A stretch of 56,204 nucleotides of DNA from Candidatus Omnitrophota bacterium (GTDB taxonomy: Bacteria > Omnitrophota > Omnitrophia > Omnitrophales > Aquincolibacteriaceae). The notes under the pieces were generated by a model, which had not been told where the DNA came from, searched no databases, and was given only the letters and a program-made list of their open reading frames with translations. Shown here in pieces: positions 8,368 through 15,965 of the stretch. The stretch is from assembly GCA_023247055.1 (NCBI GenBank), contig JAHFHF010000014.1, positions 1 to 56,204 on the forward strand. The letters are read 5' to 3'. Within the stretch, counting starts at the first letter, position 1. Every line of letters begins with the position of its first letter. The position numbers and the translations under genes are program-made.

Positions 8368-8473
8368 GTCATCCCCGAAATTTTTTGTCGGGAGATCAAA
8401 TGCAGACCCTCGACTAAAGCATTCGAGGGTGGCAAAAAACGCCGGATTCCCGCCAAAAGCATGCGGGAATGAC
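8368..8473 (+). repeat. GTCATCCCCG-type repeat in the nuoL-nuoM gap
   Basis: The ends are GTCATCCCCGAA and CGGGAATGAC, inverted copies. An internal hairpin is CCCTCGA...TCGAGGG (8407-8428). It is a third repeat family with the same GTCAT/ATGAC end logic as the elements at 2041 and 4042. Confidence 0.7.
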
Positions 8474-8512
8474 CGTGGTAAAGATAAAACAAAAAGTCGA
8501 GATAACAATAAA

Positions 8513-9985
8513 ATGCAAAATCATCTTTTAAGCTGGATTGTCTTTACCCCGCTCATCGGCGCACTGGCCGTTGTGCTCACGCCGAAGCCGGAGACTGGCC
8601 GCATCAAGTGGATCGCCCTTGCGGCCGCTGCCCTGACAGGCGTATTCACGCTGGCCGCCTTTCTGCGCTTTGACAAAGCCCTCAGCGGTTTTCAACTCGT
8701 CGAAAAAACACTTTGGATACCGCCTCTCAACGTGCATTACTTCCTGGGAACGGACGGCATCAGCCTGCCCATGATTGTGCTCACGGCACTGGTTTCCATT
8801 CTTGCTTGTATCGCTTCATTCGGCATCAAAGAGCGTGAAAAAGAATATTACGCCCTCTTTCTGCTGCTCGAGACCGGCATGCTGGGGACCTTCCTAGCGT
8901 TGGATCTTCTGGTTTTCTACGTATTCTGGGAAGTGGTCTTAATTCCCATGTATTTTCTGATCGGCATCTGGGGCGGCGCGCGCAAAGAATATGCCGCCCT
9001 TAAATTTTTTCTCTACACGCTGGCCGGTAGTTTATTCATGCTGATTGGTATCCTGGCGCTCTATTTCAAATCCATGCCGCATACGTTTGACCTCACGCAG
9101 ATCAATCCGGCAGCGTTTACTCTAAAATTCCAGAAAGCCCTGTTTTTTACATTCTTTCTCGGCTTTGCCGTCAAAGTTCCGATTTGGCCGTTTCACACCT
9201 GGCTACCGGATGCGCATGTGGAAGCCCCGACCCCGATCAGCGTCATCCTTGCTGGTGTCCTGCTCAAGATGGGCACGTATGGTTTTCTACGTTTTAGTTA
9301 TCCGCTCGCGCCTGATGCCGCCGCAAAGTTTGCGCCTTTCATGGCGGTGCTGGCCCTCATCGGCATCATCTATGGCGGGTTTGTAGCGCTTGCTCAGAAG
9401 GACTTTAAGAAAATGGTGGCCTATTCAAGCGTCAGCCACATGGGCTTTGTTATCCTGGGTCTGGCGGCCTTAAACAGCGCCGGTTTCAGCGGCGCCATGC
9501 TGCAAATGTTTAACCACGGTATTATTACCAGCGGCCTTTTCCTGTTGGTGGGCGTGCTCTATGACCGCGCGCATACGCGCGACATGACGGCCTTCGGCGG
9601 CCTGGCCGCACAGCTGCCGCTTTATTCGGGTATTCTTATTTTCTTTTCCATGGCTTCGCTCGGCCTGCCGGGGCTGGCGGGTTTTATCAGCGAATTTCTG
9701 GTACTTATCGGCGGGTTTGAATACAACCGCTTGGCTGCGGGCCTGGCTTCCATCGGAATCTTCCTGGCCGCGGCTTATCTGCTGCTCATGGTGCGGCGCG
9801 TTCTCTTTGGACCGGCTAATCTGAAATGGCAGGGACTTGCAGAAATCAACCGGCGCGAATTAGTCACGCTCGTACCGCTGATGATTTTGATTGTGCTCTT
9901 CGGCATCTTCCCTCAACTCATTCTGGATTACATGACGCCGACGCTTGATAGCTTGCTGACCCACATGGAAGGGATCTTCGCATGA
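8513..9985 (+). CDS. nuoM: NADH-quinone oxidoreductase subunit M
   Basis: NuoM is the central antiporter-like proton pump (490 aa, about 14 helices). Conserved residues are visible: the glutamate in FYVFWEVVLIPMYFLIGIWGG, the first lysine in GFAVKVPIWPFHTWLPDAHV and the second in AGVLLKMGTYGFLRF. YSSVSHMGFV and the histidine in MFNHGI follow in order. Start ATG 8513 is used because homology begins at MQNHLLSWIVFTPLIGA. The upstream open frame (from 8366) is repeat sequence. The stop overlaps nuoN by four bases (ATGA). Confidence 0.95.
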   Translation: MQNHLLSWIVFTPLIGALAVVLTPKPETGRIKWIALAAAALTGVFTLAAFLRFDKALSGFQLVEKTLWIPPLNVHYFLGTDGISLPMIVLTALVSILACIASFGIKEREKEYYALFLLLETGMLGTFLALDLLVFYVFWEVVLIPMYFLIGIWGGARKEYAALKFFLYTLAGSLFMLIGILALYFKSMPHTFDLTQINPAAFTLKFQKALFFTFFLGFAVKVPIWPFHTWLPDAHVEAPTPISVILAGVLLKMGTYGFLRFSYPLAPDAAAKFAPFMAVLALIGIIYGGFVALAQKDFKKMVAYSSVSHMGFVILGLAALNSAGFSGAMLQMFNHGIITSGLFLLVGVLYDRAHTRDMTAFGGLAAQLPLYSGILIFFSMASLGLPGLAGFISEFLVLIGGFEYNRLAAGLASIGIFLAAAYLLLMVRRVLFGPANLKWQGLAEINRRELVTLVPLMILIVLFGIFPQLILDYMTPTLDSLLTHMEGIFA

Positions 9986-11409
9986 ACGCCGCGGCGGTTG
10001 TTCAAGATCTGAAAGCGTTTCTGCCGGAACTCTGCCTTTTGGGCGGGGCCTTTCTTGTCTTGCTCGTTGATCTTTTCGTTAAAAATAAAAAAATCCTGCC
10101 CGCCCTGGCGCTTCTCGCGCTGGCCGCGGCAGCGGTGCCGGCCATTCCTTTCAGGGGCACCCAAGCACTTTTTTCCGGCTTTTTTACCCTCGATGCATTT
10201 ACGCATTTCTTCCGCTTGCTTGCGCTGGGTGCATCCGCAGTTTGGGTCATTCTCTCCGCAGGGTATAAGCCCCTGCAAAAGCAATACGAGGGGGAATATT
10301 ACACGCTGGTTCTTTTTATGGCCCTGGCGCTGGTCCTTATGGCGGCCTCGACCAACCTGCTGATGATTTTTCTTTCGATTGAATTTGTCTCGATTCTTTC
10401 CTACCTTCTGGTTGGTTTTGAAAAGAAAAATAGTCAATCCAAAGAAGCCTCGGTCAAGTACCTGCTCTTTGGCAGCGTAGCCTCCGCACTCATGCTGTAT
10501 GGCATCTCACTTGTTTTTGGCGCCACCGGCTCGCTGGAACTGACGGCCATCCCGGCCAAACTGGATGACCCCTCTTTCTATGGCCTGACGCTGACCGGCA
10601 GCATCCTTCTTTTGGCCGGGCTCGGATTTAAAATTTCCATGGCGCCTTTTCACTTGTGGGCGCCGGACGCCTATGAAGGAGCCCCCGCGCCCTTCACGGC
10701 ATTTTTGACCGTTGCGCCCAAAGCGATTGGATTTGCCGTATTAATGCGCGTTCTGACGGGGGCCTTCCACTGGTTCAGTTTTGAATGGAGCCCCATCCTC
10801 ATGGTTTTATCGATCCTGACCATGACGATCGGAAATATCACGGCCGTGGCGCAAACCAATGTCAAACGTCTCTTGGCCTATTCCAGTATCGGACAGGCCG
10901 GTTACATTCTCATGGGGCTTGCGGCCGCAACGCCGCTGGGTCTGACGGCTGTGCTGTATTATTTGCTGGCCTATGCGTTTACCAATTTAGGGGTGTTCGC
11001 AGTCGCCATTGTAGTCGGGTCCGGCACGGGGTCTTATGAACTGGAGTCTTACCGCGGACTTGCGAAACGCGCGCCGGTGCTCTCGGCCTGCATGGTGGTT
11101 TTTCTGCTTTCACTGGCGGGCATTCCGCCTCTGGCTGGGTTCTTTGCGAAACTCTATGTCTTTTCGGCGGTCATTGAAAACCGTTATTACCTCATGGCCG
11201 CCGCAGCCGCCATCAACAGTGCTGTCGCGGCCTTTTATTATCTGCGTATCGTGCGTCAGATGTACCTCGTGCCGGCGGATGAAACCAGCCGCATTTGGAG
11301 TTGTCCCGTCACCCGCTTTACGATCTTCATTCTCCTGGCCGGCACCATTATCCTCGGTCTCGTGCCCGCGCCTTTCATCGACTACTTCAAAGCCCTGCTC
11401 CCCTTTTAA
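9982..11409 (+). CDS. nuoN: NADH-quinone oxidoreductase subunit N
   Basis: NuoN is the third antiporter-like pump, next to NuoK. Typical sites are the glutamate in FLSIEFVSILSYLLVGFEKK, the lysine in GFKISMAPFHLWAPDAYEGA, a second lysine in VAPKAIGFAVLMRV and YSSIGQAGYILMGL. Length is 475 aa, within the family range. It starts four bases inside nuoM and is the last gene of the operon. The downstream 95 bases are AT-rich, with no clear intrinsic terminator before the toxin gene. Confidence 0.95.
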   Translation: MNAAAVVQDLKAFLPELCLLGGAFLVLLVDLFVKNKKILPALALLALAAAAVPAIPFRGTQALFSGFFTLDAFTHFFRLLALGASAVWVILSAGYKPLQKQYEGEYYTLVLFMALALVLMAASTNLLMIFLSIEFVSILSYLLVGFEKKNSQSKEASVKYLLFGSVASALMLYGISLVFGATGSLELTAIPAKLDDPSFYGLTLTGSILLLAGLGFKISMAPFHLWAPDAYEGAPAPFTAFLTVAPKAIGFAVLMRVLTGAFHWFSFEWSPILMVLSILTMTIGNITAVAQTNVKRLLAYSSIGQAGYILMGLAAATPLGLTAVLYYLLAYAFTNLGVFAVAIVVGSGTGSYELESYRGLAKRAPVLSACMVVFLLSLAGIPPLAGFFAKLYVFSAVIENRYYLMAAAAAINSAVAAFYYLRIVRQMYLVPADETSRIWSCPVTRFTIFILLAGTIILGLVPAPFIDYFKALLPF

Positions 11410-11433
11410 TTCTTGCTCAGCCCTCAGAAGGCC

Positions 11434-11461
11434 TTGCTTGTCGTTAAAATATGTATATAAT
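11434..11461 (+). promoter_or_regulatory. Possible promoter for the toxin-antitoxin pair
   Basis: TTGCTT (11434-11439) and TATAAT (11456-11461) are 16 bases apart in a very AT-rich gap after nuoN. A second TATAAT lies at 11463-11468. Because the region is so AT-rich the assignment is only tentative. Confidence 0.35.
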
Positions 11462-11505
11462 ATATAATTAATATTAAATTTATTAAATAATCACCCCTTG
11501 TTTTT

Positions 11506-11525
11506 TTGTCGTATTTATGCGACAA
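11506..11525 (+). promoter_or_regulatory. Probable operator of the toxin-antitoxin pair
   Basis: TTGTCGTATTTATGCGACAA is an inverted repeat: arms TTGTCGTAT and ATGCGACAA match in eight of nine positions around a two-base centre. It ends four bases before the toxin ATG. Autorepression by the XRE-type antitoxin, or by the toxin-antitoxin complex, at such a site is the usual arrangement. Confidence 0.6.
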
Positions 11526-11529
11526 TCTT

Positions 11530-11874
11530 ATGGAAACCACCGAACGCATTTTGAAAATCTACCGTGCAGCCAATGGGTCTTTTCCCTTTCAAGATTGGCT
11601 TCATGGCCTAAAAGACAAAAGAACCAAAGCTAGAATATTTCAGCGGATCGATAGAATTCGTCTTGGAAATTTTGGGGACTGTCGCAGCGTTGGCTTAGGT
11701 GTTCAGGAGTTAAGAATTTTTTGGGGAGCAGGTTACCGCGTTTATTACGCTCTTTGGGGAACTCAAATAGTGTTACTGCTCTGCGGTGGCGACAAAAACT
11801 CTCAAAGAAAAGATATTCTTCTTGCTCAGCGATTTTGGAAGGAATTTCAAAATGAAACACGCAGACTACGATAA
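11530..11874 (+). CDS. Type II toxin, RelE/ParE superfamily (HigB/Gp49-like)
   Basis: This 114-residue protein matches the addiction-module killer group with an antitoxin encoded downstream. The stretches are KARIFQRIDRIRLGNFGD, then GVQELRIFWGAGYRVYYA, then VLLLCGGDKNSQRKDILLA. These correspond to the family's arginine-rich first helix pair, the E-L-R-I strand, G-x-G-Y-R-V-Y and the G-G-D-K-x-x-Q-x-x-D-I end. Members of this fold cleave ribosome-bound mRNA, but the activity here is not demonstrated. ATG 11530 is the start: the earlier in-frame TTG at 11506 is the first base of the operator palindrome. Toxin-before-antitoxin order is typical of HigBA-type modules. Confidence 0.85.
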   Translation: METTERILKIYRAANGSFPFQDWLHGLKDKRTKARIFQRIDRIRLGNFGDCRSVGLGVQELRIFWGAGYRVYYALWGTQIVLLLCGGDKNSQRKDILLAQRFWKEFQNETRRLR

Positions 11875-12151
11875 TTTTTTAAACAAAGAACTCAAAGATA
11901 CCGAAATTGCTGCAGAATACCTCAATGCGGCTTTAGAAGGCGGGTCGATACCCGAGTTATTGATTGCATTGCGAAATGTGGCGCAGGCTCATGGGATCAG
12001 TGAACTTTCTTCCGTCACAAAACTTAACCGGCAAGCTCTTTACAAAATGCTTTCGGATAAAGGCAATCCAACCTTAGGAAGTCTACTGGTCCTTCTCAAA
12101 GCGGTCGGCCTGCATCTAATCTTTACGCCTTTGCAGGACAAAGCCGCTTAA
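11852..12151 (+). CDS. Antitoxin, XRE/HigA-like
   Basis: This 99-residue helix-turn-helix protein has the hallmarks of the addiction-module antidote group: EIAAEYLNAALEG at the start, IALRNVAQAHGISELS, then the recognition region LNRQALYKMLSDKGNPTLGS and the closing LLKAVGLHLIF. It should neutralise the upstream toxin and repress the pair through the palindrome at 11506-11525. ATG 11852 is chosen because AAGGA lies eight bases upstream, inside the toxin gene. It overlaps the toxin by 23 bases. Its 3' end overlaps the convergent ogt gene by 36 bases, so no room exists for a terminator. Confidence 0.85.
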   Translation: MKHADYDNFLNKELKDTEIAAEYLNAALEGGSIPELLIALRNVAQAHGISELSSVTKLNRQALYKMLSDKGNPTLGSLLVLLKAVGLHLIFTPLQDKAA

Positions 12152-12613
12152 TTCATGCCTTAACAGCCATTGTTTGGCTTTGAGGCCGCCGGCATAGCCG
12201 GTGAGTTTTCCATCCGCACCGATCACGCGATGGCAGGGCACAATAATACAGATGGGGTTTTCCCGGTTGGCGGCGCCTACCGCGCGTGACGCTTTGGAGT
12301 TTTTTACAGACTTGGCAATCTGGCCATAACTTTTTGTTTCTCCGCAGCGGATCGTCTGCAGGGCTTTCCAGACGCGTTTTTGAAATGGCGTGCCTTCCGG
12401 TGCCAGCGGTAAGTCAAACTGGCGGCGCTTGCCTTTAAAATATTCGTTCAGCTGTTGAACAGCCCGCTTAAAAAGCCTGGGGTTGCGGATGCCTTTCTTC
12501 TTAGCCTGCCAAGAGTGTGCCGGTGTGTAAAGACCCGTGATCGCTTTACCCGAAGAGGTTAACACAAGCGGTCCCAGCGGGCTTTTTAGCGTGGTATAAA
12601 ATTGCGTTGTCAT
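12116..12613 (-). CDS. ogt: Methylated-DNA--protein-cysteine methyltransferase
   Basis: This 165-residue suicide repair enzyme transfers alkyl groups from O6-alkylguanine (and O4-alkylthymine) in DNA to its own cysteine. The active-site loop IIVPCHRVIG holds the acceptor cysteine. FQKRVWKALQTIRCGETKSYG, residues RAVGAANRENP (including the Asn hinge) and GYAGGLKAKQWLLRHE are the DNA-binding and active-site neighbours. The N-terminal ribonuclease-H-like domain (residues 1 to about 80) is short but present. A good ribosome-binding site (AAGGAG) lies four bases before the ATG. The gene converges on, and overlaps, the antitoxin gene. Confidence 0.93.
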   Translation of the reverse strand: MTTQFYTTLKSPLGPLVLTSSGKAITGLYTPAHSWQAKKKGIRNPRLFKRAVQQLNEYFKGKRRQFDLPLAPEGTPFQKRVWKALQTIRCGETKSYGQIAKSVKNSKASRAVGAANRENPICIIVPCHRVIGADGKLTGYAGGLKAKQWLLRHELSGFVLQRRKD

Positions 12614-12672
12614 AAAACTCCTTATTTTTGAGTTTTTTTAAAAGCCGTTCTTAAGTTCCTGCGGGTTTTTAT

Positions 12673-12932
12673 TTGTCATTGCGGGCATAAAGGTTAAAAA
12701 GTGTTGCTGTTTTTTAGCGAATGCTGAAGCAATCTCGGATCAAAAACGAGATTGCTTCGCCCTTAAACATCACCGGCTCGCAATGACAAAAATAAGTGCA
12801 ATGGCAGGTCCTATTCGAATCGAGTCTCTTACTCGAGAAAAGAGCATAACGGACATCGCCTTTATTTTGTCATTGCAATGACGAGACGATAAATTTATGG
12901 ATACTTATGAAACCAGTTCCAGGCATGCCTGG
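12673..12932. repeat. Left arm of a long inverted repeat
   Basis: 12673-12876 is a near-perfect inverted copy of 16810-17013 (both 204 bases). A second part, about 12880-12932 ending in the palindrome CCAGGCATGCCTGG, is an inverted copy of 16549-16606. The arm contains a full GTCATTGCGGG...GCAATGAC element (12675-12787) and a unique stretch with ATTCGAATCGAG. It fills the gap between ogt and the redoxin promoter. No gene was found in it. Confidence 0.85.
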
Positions 12933-12984
12933 ACACTACAGCTTATGAAACCGCTTTTGAGTACAAGAGCGGTTAGACGGCCTT

Positions 12985-13014
12985 TTGTGCCCAGTGCTCT
13001 TTGCATGTTATAAT
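12985..13014 (+). promoter_or_regulatory. Promoter of the redoxin-TPR-orn operon
   Basis: TTGTGC (12985-12990), an 18-base spacer and TATAAT (13009-13014), preceded by TGT, form an extended -10 promoter. Transcription should start near 13021, leaving a leader of about 37 bases before the redoxin ATG. The inverted pair AACCGCTTTT/AAGAGCGGTT lies just upstream (about 12950-12976). Confidence 0.65.
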
Positions 13015-13057
13015 ACGCGTCTGTTTTTCAAGCCTCCGCAAGGATAAGGAAGCGTTT

Positions 13058-13795
13058 ATGCTGAAGACAATCCGCGCTCTGTTTTTCGCAGGAATTTTCA
13101 CAATTCTCAGTGCATCCGCAGCTTTGGCCTCCGCGTCTAACGCAGCGACCGCCCCTGTGTCTAATACCGAGACTGTTCAAGCACGGCTTAATGAGTCGCG
13201 TCTTGAAACTGCCCAAGCGCAGTCTAAGGGACTGCGTCTTGGGACTGCCGCTGCGGTGCCTGGCGATAGCGCGCCGGATTTCAAATTGTCCGATACGGAC
13301 GGCCGCGAACGTTCTCTGGCTGAGTTTGCCGGCAAGTATGTGGTCTTGGAATGGACGAACCCCGATTGTCCCTTTGTCAAAGCGCATTATGATGCCGGCG
13401 CGATGCAGCAGGTTCAGGAAACGTATACGGCTAAGGGCGTTGTGTGGCTGGCCGTGGCCTCTTCCGGGCCCGGCCTGCAAGGGTATTACGAGGCGGCCGC
13501 CTGGAAAAAAATCAACGCAAACCACAAGACGCAGGCCACGGCCGTGCTGCTGGATCCACAGGGCCGTGTGGGCAAACTTTACGGCGTGAAAGCCACGCCG
13601 CACATGGTGGTCATCAATTCCCAGGGCGCCGTGATTTATGCCGGTGCGATTGACAGCGCGCTGAGGCCGTACGCCGAAGACATTGCCGAATCAAAAAATT
13701 ATGTGGCCCAGGCGCTGGATGAAGCTCTGAGCGGCCACAAGGTCAGTATACCCTCGACGAAAACGCACGGGTGTCCTGTTAAATATGCTTTCTAA
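13058..13795 (+). CDS. Exported redoxin / thioredoxin-fold protein
   Basis: Residues 1-26 form a Sec signal peptide, ending near LASA. Residues about 70-230 are an AhpC/TSA-type thioredoxin fold. The active site reads EWTNPDCPFVKAHYD, with a single cysteine in place of the C-x-x-C of thioredoxins, and the cis-proline is in KATPHMVVI. This fits the redoxin-domain family with an N-x-x-C-P-F-V motif, probably a periplasmic thiol peroxidase or reductase. A second cysteine lies near the C-terminus (HGCPVKY) and could resolve the first. Start ATG 13058 has AAGGA seven bases upstream. The next gene overlaps by 11 bases, so the two are co-translated. Confidence 0.85.
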   Translation: MLKTIRALFFAGIFTILSASAALASASNAATAPVSNTETVQARLNESRLETAQAQSKGLRLGTAAAVPGDSAPDFKLSDTDGRERSLAEFAGKYVVLEWTNPDCPFVKAHYDAGAMQQVQETYTAKGVVWLAVASSGPGLQGYYEAAAWKKINANHKTQATAVLLDPQGRVGKLYGVKATPHMVVINSQGAVIYAGAIDSALRPYAEDIAESKNYVAQALDEALSGHKVSIPSTKTHGCPVKYAF

Positions 13796-14972
13796 CCTGC
13801 GCTTTTTTTTGATTGCCGCCGTTTTGGGGTCCGTAGTCCCGGGCCCGGCCGCTGCCGCGACGGAGACTCTTTCCGCCGGCATGACCGAGGAACGCGCTTC
13901 TTCCGGGCTTTCCTCGGCCTCAGGAGCCGCGGCGCCGGCCATGGATTTCAAATCCTATCAAAAAAATTTGGATGATCTTTTTTACGTCACCATGTCGACG
14001 AATCCGGACACGCGTTACGGCATGAATGCGGCCATTATCGACCTCTCGCGCAAGCAGCGGCAAAACCCCAAAGACCCCGAACCGCTGATTGCGCTAGGGC
14101 ACATTTACCGCATCTTAGGCCAGCCTGCCGAGGCCAACCGTTTTTACCGCAAAGCTATTAAACTCCAGAAAGACAACTATTACCTCTATGTTTTTTCCGG
14201 CATGATGTATTACCAACTCAAAAATTATGCCCCGGCTTTGCGGCAGATCGAGCGCGCCATCCAATTAAATCCGAATGATGTTTATGCCTGGCTGGCGCGC
14301 GGCCGTACGGCGCGCGAGAGCGGGCAGGAAGAAAAAGCGCTGGGGAGTTACCGCCGCGCCCATGAGTTGGACCCGGAAAATGACGAAGCTATTTTTATGC
14401 TGAGCGCTTACGAACTCAAAAAAGGCCGCAAGCGTACCGCACTCAAACTTTTCGAAGAACTGCACCAGAAAAAGCCGCAGAATGACTATGTGCGCTATCA
14501 GCTTGGCGCGCTCTACATGATGAATGATGAGCCCAAGCAAACGCTTAACCTGTGGGAAGATCTTTTTTATCACGGCGACCGCAACCCGGAGTTTCTGTTC
14601 AGCCTGGCGCTGGCCTATTTTCAGACCGGAAAATATGAACAGGCCGAGAGCCTGCTCGAGCATATGCAGTTTTTTTATCCCCGCGAGCCAGGCATTCAGT
14701 TTATGCTGGGCGAAACGTACCGTGTGCAGGAGCGTTTGGATGAGGCTGTGCGGACTTATCGCGCGCTCCTGGCCGAGTATCCGGGTTATATGAATGCTTA
14801 CACCGGGCTGGTCATGACCTTGCTGCAGGCCAAAGACGTGCCGGGCGCGCGCAAAGCTTTGGCGGAGGCAGCCACGAGTATTTCCAATCCTTCCATGCTG
14901 GCCCAGCTGGAAAACGCCATTAACAACAATCCCGAAGCGATTGTGGAGACCCATGAAAAATCAGCCGCATAA
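13785..14972 (+). CDS. Exported tetratricopeptide-repeat protein
   Basis: The protein (395 aa) starts with a signal peptide (about residues 1-24, cleavage after PAAAA) and a low-complexity linker to about residue 50. Residues about 95-380 hold seven or eight TPR units, for example PLIALGHIYRILGQPAEANRF, YYLYVFSGMMYYQLKNYAPAL and FLFSLALAYFQTGKYEQAE. TPRs make protein-protein scaffolds, so a periplasmic assembly or adaptor role is likely. The gene overlaps the redoxin by 11 bases and the orn gene by 20 bases. The shared translation suggests a common process, but none is recognisable from the sequence. Confidence 0.85.
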   Translation: MLSNLRFFLIAAVLGSVVPGPAAAATETLSAGMTEERASSGLSSASGAAAPAMDFKSYQKNLDDLFYVTMSTNPDTRYGMNAAIIDLSRKQRQNPKDPEPLIALGHIYRILGQPAEANRFYRKAIKLQKDNYYLYVFSGMMYYQLKNYAPALRQIERAIQLNPNDVYAWLARGRTARESGQEEKALGSYRRAHELDPENDEAIFMLSAYELKKGRKRTALKLFEELHQKKPQNDYVRYQLGALYMMNDEPKQTLNLWEDLFYHGDRNPEFLFSLALAYFQTGKYEQAESLLEHMQFFYPREPGIQFMLGETYRVQERLDEAVRTYRALLAEYPGYMNAYTGLVMTLLQAKDVPGARKALAEAATSISNPSMLAQLENAINNNPEAIVETHEKSAA

Positions 14973-15531
14973 ATCCAACCTGGTCTGGCTCGATATGGAA
15001 ATGACCGGCCTTGATCCCGAACGCGAAGGCATTATCGAAATCGCCACGATCGTCACCGACAGCGAGTTGAATGTTCTGGCCGAAGGGCCGAATCTGGTTA
15101 TTCACCAGCCGGAAAAGCTTTTGGAAGGCATGGATGATTGGAACCGCCACCAGCACGGCAGTTCGGGGCTGACGGCCGCAGTGCGCACGTCGAAGGTTTC
15201 CGTCAAGACCGCTGAAAAAAAGACCCTCGCCTTTTTAAAGAAGCACTGCCTGGAGAAAAAATCACCGCTGTGCGGCAACAGCGTGCATCACGACCGCCGG
15301 TTCATGATCAAATACATGCCGGCCTTGAACCGTTTTTTGCACTACCGCATTGTGGATGTCAGCACGATCAAGGAATTGACGCAGCGCTGGTATCCGAAAA
15401 AGAAAAACAAAAAACTGCCGTCCAAGAACAGCACGCACCGCGCATTGGATGACGTGCGTGAGTCCATCGAAGAATTGAAAGCGCTGCGAAAACATTTCTT
15501 CAAGCGTGCCACCGCAAAAAAATCCCCATAA
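14953..15531 (+). CDS. orn: Oligoribonuclease
   Basis: This 192-residue DEDDh 3'-5' exoribonuclease degrades very short RNAs, including pGpG from cyclic-di-GMP turnover. Catalytic residues are visible: D and E in WLDMEMTGLDP, D in NSVHHDRRFM and the H and D of THRALDDVRESIEEL. VDVSTIKELTQRWYP is also family-typical. ATG 14953 is chosen, with GGAG four bases upstream. It overlaps the TPR gene end by 20 bases. A strong terminator follows at once, so orn closes the operon. The C-terminal Lys-rich end (KKSP) is not unusual. Confidence 0.93.
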   Translation: MKNQPHKSNLVWLDMEMTGLDPEREGIIEIATIVTDSELNVLAEGPNLVIHQPEKLLEGMDDWNRHQHGSSGLTAAVRTSKVSVKTAEKKTLAFLKKHCLEKKSPLCGNSVHHDRRFMIKYMPALNRFLHYRIVDVSTIKELTQRWYPKKKNKKLPSKNSTHRALDDVRESIEELKALRKHFFKRATAKKSP

Positions 15532-15534
15532 AAT

Positions 15535-15571
15535 AAAAAGGACAGACATGCATGCATGTCTGTCCTTTTTT
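15535..15571. terminator. Bidirectional intrinsic terminator, perfect 36-base palindrome
   Basis: Arms of 18 bases, AAAAAGGACAGACATGCA and its exact complement, meet without a spacer and are followed by six T. It starts three bases after the orn stop. Its A- and T-tracts allow termination in both directions, which suits the convergent peptide gene ending at 15622. Confidence 0.85.
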
Positions 15572-15600
15572 GTAGGGGCAATTCATGAATTGCCCCTACA
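15571..15600. repeat. Perfect 30-base palindrome
   Basis: TGTAGGGGCAATTCA is followed directly by its exact complement. It abuts the terminator and lies between the two convergent genes. The GTAGGGGCAA type is common as a dispersed palindromic repeat in bacteria. No coding potential. Confidence 0.7.
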
Positions 15601-15621
15601 AGCGTGACGGTGAATCCGCGT

Positions 15622-15744
15622 TTATTCTTCGACGTGTTCCATGTCTTCGCCGTCTTTACCATGACCGCCCGCGCCGCAAGCCAGCGCCTGAGTGGCGTTT
15701 GAAAAAATTAAAAACGCTGCAAACAAAAGAGCCAGATATTTCAT
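15622..15744 (-). CDS. Small exported 40-residue peptide
   Basis: An ATG at 15744 with a perfect GGAGG five bases upstream opens a 40-codon frame. It has a classical signal peptide, MKYLALLFAAFLIFSNATQALA, here split as MKYLALLFAA + FLIFSNATQALA. The mature part is about 18 residues, CGAGGHGKDGEDMEHVEE, beginning with cysteine and rich in Gly, His and acidic residues. The cysteine at the cleavage site could make it a lipoprotein, although QALA-C is not an ideal lipobox, or it could bind metal. A TATAAT on the minus strand (15775-15780) may be its -10 box. No family is recognised. It is too short for common ORF cut-offs. Confidence 0.65.
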   Translation of the reverse strand: MKYLALLFAAFLIFSNATQALACGAGGHGKDGEDMEHVEE

Positions 15745-15925
15745 AAGAACCTCCGTTGATTTCGTGATGTCTAAATTATACCGCGAAAAGCAAGCAGCGC
15801 CGGCTAAAGCTAGATTTTGCTAGAATTGCCCTCGCTCATGTGACGCGCGTTCCTGGGTATGTGTGTGTCCATCACGTTACTCCTGCTACGTTTTAGACAG
15901 TCCGCTGGATTGCTTGATACATTGC

Positions 15926-15960
15926 TTTTATCCCGGTACTTTAGGTACCGGGATAAAAAA
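15926..15960. terminator. Terminator after the thioesterase gene
   Basis: TTTTATCCCGGTAC, a five-base loop, then GTACCGGGATAAAA forms a 14-base stem with A/T tracts on both sides. It ends six bases beyond the minus-strand thioesterase stop, so it terminates that gene. The tracts make it usable in both directions. Confidence 0.85.
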
Positions 15961-15965
15961 GGTAG

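Noticed and set aside
14265..14954. 229-residue minus-strand frame opposite the TPR gene
   Set aside because: It is a shadow of a clear TPR protein in an operon. No signature and no plausible start.
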